DNA from: Rhabditoides inermis
Taxonomy: Eukaryota; Nematoda; Chromadorea; Rhabditida; Rhabditidae
Length of the DNA: 64,000 bases
NCBI GenBank assembly: GCA_963966185.1
Contig: CAWZYM010000177.1
Coordinates: forward strand, 89,025 to 153,024
Direction of reading: 5' to 3'
The notes under the pieces: model-generated
What the model was told of the DNA's origin: nothing
Database searches by the model: none
Seen by the model: the letters and a program-made list of their open reading frames with translations, nothing else
Made by a program: the position numbers and the translations under genes
Shown: one piece after another, positions 45,463 through 55,853 of the stretch
How positions within the stretch are numbered: position 1 is the stretch's first letter
Layout: each line of letters opens with the position of its first letter

Positions 45463-48400
45463 ATGGAGGAGGCCCTTGCGTGGTCGTCCGTGTTGCGGAT
45501 GTCTGTCGGGGAGACGAGCACGACCGACACGTTCCAGCTGTTCCATGTCACTGTCGAGGTGGGTGTGTCGAAGAGTCACTTTTGAATATACAAAAATCGA
45601 GCAAATCCCAATTGTTTTGCCATTTTTCCACGTGTCTGTAGTCTGTAGAGGTGAGCGTGGAAAACTCACTTTTGGAAATCCAGCGGTTTTTTTTCAAAAT
45701 TCGAGCACGTCTTTGTTTTTTTTCCACTTCCACTGTTGTGCAGGTCTAATTATTGCCTTTCTGATTGTTCGTTATTGCTATGATTTACTAGCAGTTATAT
45801 TTCAGACCACAATGGTGCGTATGTTCTGTGGATTGTTTTCAAAATCAAACACGTTCCAAATATCCATGTTCTCTTCTCGTTTTCTCTCTCTGGCCATTTT
45901 ATACTTTCAGTCCCGTCCGTTTCCGTTTATTTCTCACTCTAAGCTCAATCCTTCCTCGTGCTCGATTCCCATTCTATAATTAAATATAGAATTAATTAAT
46001 ATAATTAATTCTTAATTATAATTAATTTAATATCCTATAATTACATCCTATAATTGTTACTTCAGTCCGTCGCACGAAAACTGGTCCTCTGTCCGTCATA
46101 TAAAATTCAAATCAAATTCAAATGTTTACTCGGAATCGCCAACATCCGCTCATAAGCGGGAGGTGCTACTATCATGACTGGATGCTTTTTTCAACTTTTC
46201 ATTCTGCAGTCCCGGACTCAGTTGTCTCGTATCTTCTATCAATGTCGATCGTCTGCTCGATCTATAATTGTCACTGTTCAGTCGCATGCCTGCCCGGACG
46301 CTGGCTGCTCCGTCTCGGTCTCGGTCCGGCCGGTGGAGGAGGGAGTGGCGGTGCTGGTGGACTTCCGGGTGACTGTCGGAGGGGAGCAGTACACGGTGAG
46401 AGAAAGGAGAGAGAGAGAGAGACCCTTCCCATTTCAGTTGGAGCGCGATCTATGGCAGTCGGCCGAGCAGGTGCACGTGTGCCACTTTGAAGGAACTGGT
46501 CGGTTCATTTTATATTTAAATATTTAAAATGAAAAGAATATTATTTATATTGTTTTATTTAAACTTTTTTATCCATTAATATGTTTTGTTGGTTGATATA
46601 TTTGTTTTACGGGAAACCTATAACTGTATTTATGGTTAAGGACACTTAAGTGGAATGTCAATCGTATTTTTTTGTGTTCGTACTGTGTCGAGGATGTTGT
46701 CGAGGATCCTCCGCATTGGAAATTCTTGGATCACGATTACGAGCTAGGTGCTAGGACACAGAGCGAAAAGAAAGTGTAGCTCCTGGTCCTGGTTGGTGGC
46801 GGTGGCGTCGGTTCGATTGGTTGTTCAGTCGGAGTACCAGCTATAGCCACACCACCCACACCTCGATGCTCGGTCGCAGCCGCATTCCGAGGGATCACTA
46901 TCAACAAGCAACTCCGCAACACTGTCGGCCAAGGCTCCACTCTTTTTATAGATTTTCCTTCAACACAAATCAGCTCAATCATTTATTCATCAGGATATCG
47001 AATGCTACATGTCCACTAGTGTTTATCACAATTTTTTTTTCAATGTGAGCGATGTTAGATGAGAAGGATGCAAGATAGAAGAATGGCGAGTGTGAGAAAA
47101 GGAGAGGGCGCGTCGTTCGACGGTTTTTCCTTCTGAGGGACGTCGTTGTCGACCCACATAGGATGGTATTGCACATGCATTTCTCCGTGTTTGTACAAGT
47201 GGCGAATACCATGTCCGTTCCGTTTGAATATTTGCCCAAAGGAAAGAGCCTAGACAATCGATGTACAACGAATTCTCTTCCAAGTCAGAGGCCACGTACT
47301 TATTGTCCGCCTGCCGACCCTTTTTGCAGCCATAGGAGTAGCGTCCGCCCTCAGCCAATGCATAGCACGCTTGCTGTAATGTGCATACCAATAAAACCGT
47401 TTGCAAAACACAACACATACTACATTCTCTTTCGAAAAGTACGTAAGTAAAGAGAAGAGGTTTGTCTGGATCTGATTCAAGAAAAGCACATGCATAATAT
47501 CTCTTTGCAGCTGACTAAAATATCAAAACAAACCTGCTCTTTCGAATCACTCTAAAATGGGTTTTTTAAACATTAAAAAATATAATGTAAGATGACTGTG
47601 AAATAGGCCAAATTTTTATTATAATTCACTATAAATATATTATTATAAGGCATAATATTTATGTTCTATTTTCATAAATTCGAAAGAGCAGGTTTGTTTT
47701 GATATTTTAGTCAGCTGCAAAGAGATTTTATGCATGTGCTTTTCTTGAATCAGATCCAGACAAACCTCTTCTCTTTACTTACGTACTTTTCGAAAGAGAA
47801 TGGATGTCCTTTTCTCAAATTTCGAAGAATTTTTTTTTCACATTCGTGAATTACGAAAATAAAACATACATATTACAAACTCACTAGTCAGAATGTCATG
47901 ATTGAAAATACAAATAACTTATACAACAATACTACATAGTAATATTCACTGGTTTGAAATTATAAAATAGTTTCTGTGATTCCCGCTTTTTTGAAACTGA
48001 TGAATCATGTGTTGCCGAACAATGTTGTTTTTTATACGAATGTATCTAAATTAGAAACCTTCGAACTAGCTTGGTCGAATCGCTCACGCGCCTGCCGGTC
48101 GCTCATTGACGCGCGCTACACACGTTACAAATTTCTCTCTTCTTCCCTCCATCTCCTAAGCAGTTCCAATACCTAGCAAGTTACTAGCTAGTCGAAATGA
48201 AATTCTACTACGAGTAAACTAGCCATTCTTCAGTAGTTATCATGTCATATCGCGAGTGCATGTACCGTTAAAAGTTTCATATCTGCCAGTTTGGTTTGCG
48301 AATGTTTTGCGAATGTTTGCAAATGAATTCGAATGTTGCTTTTGGAATCATTTATGTATGCACATACGTATCATATAAAACACACTCCATTAGATTTTGA

Positions 48401-51400
48401 GCCACTGAAACCTCGGTCATGAATTGTAATTGCAGAGCCGAGTGCGTTAAACTGATCTTCCTTATTATATTATGTTAATGGTAGTATTACTGTTAGAATT
48501 GGGAAGTTGTGGCACAGAGATCAAAGCAGCCTCACCCGCACTGCTCTGCTCCTCCGCTATTCGCACGTTCTTTAACTGCCGAGAGCTCTCACTCGCCCTC
48601 TCCTCACCGATCGATCCATTTGATTTCAGGCCGGCTGCCCATTCTGGCTCGCACGAGAAAGAGAGAGCGCGCAGAGAGCGTGCGCAAGTGAGAGAATCAG
48701 ACGGTAGAGAGAGAAGAGAGTGGCTGATCGAAAAGCGGGGCATGCTCGGCTGGAAGAAGAGAGAGCGCGCAGAGAGCGTACGCTCGTGAGAGAGCCAAGA
48801 GGCCGGGATGTGAGAGTGGCTGAGCGAGAGGCGGGGCATGAGCGTTCGACCAATCAGATTTCACAGACAGTGGGCCGAGCGACCAATGAGCGCAGAGTGC
48901 AGTGGGCGGGGCTTACGTGATGCACACCGTCGTCGTCGTCGTCGTAAACACGTTTAGTGGCAGAATGAGCGAAAAGTTGTTTTGGATATTTTGGAAGCCG
49001 CAACCGATATTTATTTCTTGTATCATACTCATAAGTCTTGTCAAATGATATTCTAACAAAAAAACACATACTATGGAGTATATCGTATTGGGATAGAGGA
49101 AATTGAGTATGCCTTGGGGGTGACGCGCTGCGCGCGTCAAAGTTTAAGACAAACGGGCGGCGCTGCGCGCCGCCCTCAATACTATATTTTACATACATCC
49201 TTATCGAATAGACACGTCATTTTCCCCGACGGCTTCTCTCCCTTTGCAAGGTTGTGACCCGAGTAGCATTCTCTCTTGTTTGTGTTTTTTTCTTCATTGA
49301 TGATCTGCCTGGATTCGTATCTCTGCACATAGGCGCCCCATTGCGGTTGGCCGTTTTTCGGCTTTGCCGAATACACTGCAGTTCCGTGTAGGGTGCAAAG
49401 GTTGCACAGCAGCAATTGGCTGACTCGAGGCAGTATTTGGAACAGCTACGATCGGCCTTGGGAACGCACTCGGAGCGAATGAACTGGCCGACGACCTCCT
49501 TCGAACACACGTGCTGAACAGACAGGGTTAGGGGAGGAAGGAAAACCGAACACTCAACTGTTGTGAAGTCGCACTGTACGGTCCTGAATCGTTTGAGCTC
49601 CGACACCTTCAACGTCTTATCCTGAATGGAAGATCCAGTTTCTTCCTTAACTTTCCCATCTCACTCACGTATATATAGGGACCACAATGAGAATTTCAGA
49701 AGTTTGGATGTGGTATGGCAGTTTGTATAATAATGTAGATCGTTTCAAGCTGATTTCGAAAATATATAATATTCATAGGGTTCATCGTTCACATTGCGCT
49801 CTAATTCCGCGCGCGCGCGCGCACCCGAGCGCGCGCTCACACAGGGAAAGTGCGACAAAGGGCGGCTAGATCAAAGCACTCATGACGTCATTAATAGTTA
49901 AATTATGAATATACTCGTTTCTAAGAGTAGCACTACGCTTTGTTTGATTGTAATCAATCAGTACTCGATGAAATACGTCTCTTATGACACCATTTTTCAC
50001 TACTCATTTTGGACAATGGCGGCTAGATCAAAGAAATATGACGTCATCATATCACTCTTTATCGATTTTCAATACTTTACGGGGCACGTTTTCCCATAAA
50101 TCGAATACCGTTGGAATCAGCGCGGAAGGGCGAATCGTTCTACGCTAATTATAACGAGTAACGCGTCCAGTCAAAAAAATGTTACATGATTTCGACACAA
50201 ACTCTACACCTCACGTTGCGGTCCCTACGTATATATCCTCGATGCAGACATCGGTCGCTATCTGATTAGCGTCCTCAAACGGCGTCGGTTTGTCCGGCTT
50301 CATATACGCCCTTTTCGTGTACTCATCCAGCTCCTGCGGCTGTAATAGTTCTATTGATTATCAATCGATATCTGACAAGAGATGAGAGAGGACTAGAGAT
50401 TCACCGCCGTTGCTGCAGCCTCGACATAGTAGAGTGCAGTAGACGCAAGGAGAAGTAGGAGAAGAGAGAGGGGGATTGGACGCATCGCACCGCGCTGCGC
50501 AAACGAACAGTGCACGAATTACCACCCCGTAAACCCTTCGCCCTTTGTCATTTCACATCATCTCACCATAGACTATGCTAGTTGAAATCAGTCTGCAGAT
50601 TACGTGGCCTTTGCCGTGATTTGGTGAACGTGGCTGAAGAGTGTCGAGACATGACACTGTTATATGAGATAAAAATTTTTTTCGTAGGATTCAAATAATC
50701 AGTGAAGACCCAGTGACCTATTTCTGACGTTGACTGAACCATATAGCAAGTTGAACGAAAGTTCTACGTGCATATGGTGATCAAAATCGATCATCAGACG
50801 GTCTTCTGAACGTGAAATTTCGAATACGCGCACGATTGTCGCGCTGACGGCCCCTCACCCCTTTTCTCTTCCCGTGCTATCTCGCGTGAGCAAGCACTCA
50901 TTCGATGCCATCTCGCGCAGTGAGTGCCACAGGCAAAATGGGCTAACAAGGAAAGCGTCCCAGGGCCTCCGCTCGATATTGAACCAGATATGGCTCAATC
51001 GATAGCCAAGCGCCTCCTGATCAATGTTGTCTATGATCTTTTTTTTTGCGGAGCACGTTCAAGTATCGTAATCCTCGTCCAAAGTTTCAAAATTTGCATA
51101 CAGAAAACCTTGATTTCTGAAAACCAAATTTTTTCAAATCATTTTTCACGAAAAGACCTTTCATATCCATTAAGAATACCCTTAGCTATCAGAAAGAACT
51201 TTTCGGTTCATGATTTGGTCTTCTAGGAGGCAAATTGTACCGAAAAACGCAAATCGCGCTCTAAAATGACTTTCTTAACATAGAAAAAATACGTGCATTT
51301 TTCTATATAAACTATGTCAAGACGTGCTCCGCAGCAAAAATTATCATAGACAACATTGATCAGTAGACCAAGAGCTTTTGAAATATGCCTTCATATTAAA

Positions 51401-54400
51401 AATCTGAGCGGAGGACCTGAGCTATGTACTTCCCTTCACGGCCCGGATAGTTGCACAGTCGATAGCGGCGGGCGCGCAGCCGTTCCGCGAACACGCGACG
51501 CGCGAAATTACCAGCAACCGCTAGAGCGCGATAATTTCTCGACTGAAATCGCTACGCGCCCATTCACTCGCGGCGCGGCCTGGGCGCGCGCCGCTCTCTC
51601 TGTGGGCGCGCTGTGCAACTATCCGAACCGTGCCCTTGTAAGAGCGGGATGAGAAAGAAATATATCCCTTATCTGGCAATTCAATTCGATTCAATTCGAC
51701 ATTTATCCGGTATCGCATTATGTGATCATAACTCAAACATGAATCACTTACAGAGTAGCGCCGGGAAGCAGAAGTATTCCATCTTGTCGCGTCGGTGCCC
51801 GCGGTCACGTTCTTCCATTCTTCCTCGAGGGTCCTTCTATTGGATGGGATCTTCTTCTTGAATTCATCACTCCATTGTAGGTGAGGGCGACCGGGTTTGC
51901 CCATATTTGGCGGCTTCCAATTAAAAACACGTCTCGTCCAGCCATCGTCGTTGCTAGTCATTATGCGGCTGGCGAACCTCCACTTCTTTGTCTTTGTTTC
52001 GCACAGCACGTCTCGTGAGACAGGTGTTGAACAGCGCGGCAACATACTCCAGCAGAGTCGGCGGCGCGCACAGTCCTCTTCATCAGCACCAGCACTCGAC
52101 GAATCTCCTCGGCAGTGAACTCCGGCAGCGGGTCATCCACATCAAACTCTGTATCTGACGTTGTTGTCCAATTAACTAAGCGTAGAATTGACATAGATAC
52201 CGCAAAGGGGCACTGGTCGGTAGCTCCAGGCTCGCTGCACTTGGAATCGCGGCAAGAACACACTAACGAGGAGTGTCGTTAGAGCCACACTCTCGGATCC
52301 GAACCAAATTGATAGGATGCCTTAGTTAGGACACCAGACATCGATTTCTGGTGTTACTTTTTCCTACGCGCCATATACGTTTCCAGTACGAAAACGTACA
52401 GGGCTGGGTTTTTGCTACCTCATTCCACCTCTGGCGGTCAAGGACCGAGCCGTTGTGGCTTAGTGGTTAGCGCACCAGTCTGTCAGACCAGAGGCTGGGG
52501 TTCGAGTCCGCGCACACAATTTTTGTTTTGCCAGCAGTTCCTGGACTTGGACTTTTTGACTTGGACTCGAGTTTTTTGTTGCGAAGTGCTTCGATCTGTT
52601 TGTAACTACAAATTTCTTCTTCTTCTTTTTTCAAAACATTTTTGTCCAATTTTGTTCAACTATATTGTGTTTCTTTACACTTAAGATATTGTTTTGGCTG
52701 AAACGTTTAGTTTGAAAACAGTTATAACAAAGCGTGAACATTTGTAATCTGTGTTTTTTTCCATCAACAAGAAACGCAAGTCCAGGAACTGCTGGCAAAA
52801 CAAAGATCGTGTGCGCGGACTCGAACCCCAGCCTCTGGTCTGACAGACTGATGCGCTAACCACTAAGCCACAACGGCTCGGTCTTTGTCTGCCAGAGGTG
52901 GAATGAGGTAGCCAAAACTCAGCCCTGTACGTTTTCGTACTGGAAACGTATATGGCGCGTAGGAAAAAGTAACACCAGAAATCGATGTCTGGGGTCCCAA
53001 CTAAGGTATCCTATCAATTTGGTACGAATCCGAGGGTGTGGCACCTACTACACTCCTCGTAAGTTAAATGCACCTTGGTAACAGTAACTGGAAGGTGCAC
53101 CTCCTCTATTTGCAGGCCCGGTGCACTTTGAGTGTCGACAGCACCGCGCCCTCTCCTACACTGACCTCTCCCAACCCAGTGCCTACCGGGACTTCCAAGT
53201 GCTGGTGAGTGAGGGCTGTTCAAGGAGTGCAAGTAAACAAATCTAAATGCAAAATGCGGACTGAGCAGTGCTGGTGAGGGGTGGGGCTGTTTCAATGAAA
53301 TTGTATTAATTGATCACAAAATGTGTGCTACGCATGCACGTTTGAATGCGTTTTGTTACGTTGTTAGTCATTGTCAAGTTTGTTGAAATGTTGAATAGTT
53401 CCTTTTTAACTATTTTTCAATTGAAGAACTCATTGTCATCGTAGTGGAATTGACATTGAACATTGAATATGTTTAATGATTTTGTGAAACATACCCTACA
53501 CGTAATATGATCTCGTAGCAATGTTGCTTCATTACTTCATTTTTTTTATCTTGTTTCGTTGATTCGATAGTGAACTCGCAATCAAATCAGTGCGCCGAAA
53601 GAGTGGTATATATAAAGGCGCGGTCAGACTCGATTATGTATCAAAAAACCGCTTTATGATACAAAAAACACTGATACAAATATACAAAAAATACAAAATA
53701 TGATACAATAAAACAAAAGATACAAAAAAAGGATCTTTTTGGGGATTTTTCTGAGAATCAAAGTTGAGTCTGACCTCTACTAGCCAGGTCCGCGTTGCGT
53801 GTCCACCATCTGCTCGCGGCGGCTGCTGTGCGCCCAGCGTGATTCGCTGATTCTGACTATATATATATATAAGTTTATTGCATGTATGTTTGATAGAGTA
53901 TGCAAGAAATTGCGGATGGACACTGGCGAAATAAGTGATAATACGATTGTGTGACAAAGTTAAAAATTGACAAAGTTAAAAATAAACAAAGTTAAAAATA
54001 AGTCGAATATATATTGTCTCTCATTTGCAGTGCGGCCCTCACTCGTTCTTCGTCGACGCTCGGCGACTGGCAGACCTCGGCGGAGACCTGTTCACACAAT
54101 GGGCCGACAAGGTGGTGAGTGGGGGGGAGTTACTGTAGGGGGTGAGAGTACTGTAGTTGGAGGAGAGAGAGAGAGAGAGAGAGATCAGATACCCGTCTCA
54201 GGAGTCGGGCGAGACGCGGGCGGTGTGTCACCTGGATCCGGAGCGGTTGAAGTGTCTCCTGCATACCACCGCGGCGTTCGGAGAGGTGCTCGTGCATAGG
54301 TGGGTGGTGGAGTCGCATACAAGAATCCCTCGATTCGCCGTTCCGCTGAGAGCCAGAAGAGAGAGAGAGAATGTGGGATTCGACAATTTTGAGGAGGTGC

Positions 54401-55800
54401 TCGTGCATAGGTGGGTCGGGGTTGGAGTGAGATGCTGTACGAAGAATGTCCACTGTGAGTCCGCTGAGACGAAACGCAGAGCGGAAGAGCCAAGAGCTAG
54501 GGATTTTGGGGATTAGGGATTTGACTTGTTGGGGGGGGGAGGGGGTTCTTGTGCATAGGTGGAAGTCGGATGCTGTCCGAAAAATTCCTCGTTCCGCCAA
54601 GAACTGGAAACTTGGGGAGGTACTCGTGCAAAGATGAGTGACGGCACGAGCACCCTTTGATGCAGCGTCCAGCGTTCAGTGTAATTGGAGATATTCGAAC
54701 GTGGATAATGTTGTGATGATCATAACTAGAACTGTAGTGAAGTTGAGAGCAATATTTATAGGATACATACGTTTCACGAGCGACTTGAATCAGTAGTGTT
54801 TTAGGTTTCAATAATTCTGCGTGCGTCTTGATTTATAACTTAGCTTTCTGAGTATATGTTTCTCAACACTAGCCATATCCAAGCTTCTCATAATTTTTTT
54901 AACAATCAGATATCTATAGTTTTATGCTCGCAATAAGTTGCGCGCGGTGGGTTAGATGAGAGGCAGACGGAGAGTCTGCTCGCGGAGATAGCGCTCAAAA
55001 CAAGAGAGGCAGACGGTTATGGCACCGCATTTCGAACTGCAAGCGAGGTAGATCGAAAACTATGGCACTGGCGCGGAGTATATATTAGAGAGGGCGCGCA
55101 GCGCCCTCTCTTTTGGCTTAGGATAGGGCTCGCGCCAGAATTTTCAAGTAGCGATATCTAAAGGTCTTCTTAGCAAAAATGTGACGTCACCGAATTCATG
55201 CTAGCTTGATTCGCACCGTTCCGTAGGCCAGATCATTGGTCGGTGTCATCTTTGTATCTTTTCTCCGAAAGAAGTTATGAGCGATCTCTCGCACCCATGA
55301 GGCGTGAGGCCAGCGTGTGTGTGTGTGGGTGTCGTTTCCAGTCACTCTTTGCTGCTAGCTCTATCCCGGTGGGCGGGGCGGAGCGCGAGAGAGAGCACGA
55401 GAGAGCACGCTGTTTGCAGAGAGCGCAGAGAAAAGCAGACATGCACTTACGCTGCGTTGATCGAAAAGACAGAGAAAAGTGTCGTTTCAAAGCGTTTCTA
55501 TAGAATACAATGAAAAAGTTGAACATACGCAAACAAATCGCAACAGTTCTGAGTATATACTAATTAACGACAGAGCTTGGCAATCAGTAAGATAAGAAAT
55601 TTCTATGAAATTCAACAAAAGCACATATATTATCTTGTTAAAAAGTACTTGCGTAAAGAGTCAGTTTGTCTTGACCCAATTCAACAAAAGCGCATGCATA
55701 AAAAGTTTACAAATACTAATACAAACCTGCCCATAGCCCATAGCGGACTGTTGAAGTAACAGATGAGATATAAGAATAGATAAACAGAAGATGGAGAACG

Positions 55801-55853
<53 letters not shown>

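Larger units (their letters stand above)
52267..53059. mobile_element. tRNA-bearing TIR transposon, copy 2
   Basis: A 793-bp element, CGAGGAGTGT to ACACTCCTCG, flanked by TAA (52264-52266, 53060-53062), a 3-bp duplication like TCA around copy 1. The inverted repeats are about 285 bp each (52267-52553 and 52777-53059), well conserved. Each contains one tRNA-like unit (52449-52516 +; 52809-52877 -). The central 220 bp is AT-rich and non-coding. The right end lies 56 bases upstream of exon 4 of the BTB-like gene. Confidence 0.85.

Noticed and set aside
46737..46982. Minus-strand proline-rich ORF as a last exon of the nested gene
   Set aside because: The nested gene already has a better terminus at 47055 with a hydrophobic C-terminal signal; no convincing acceptor here.
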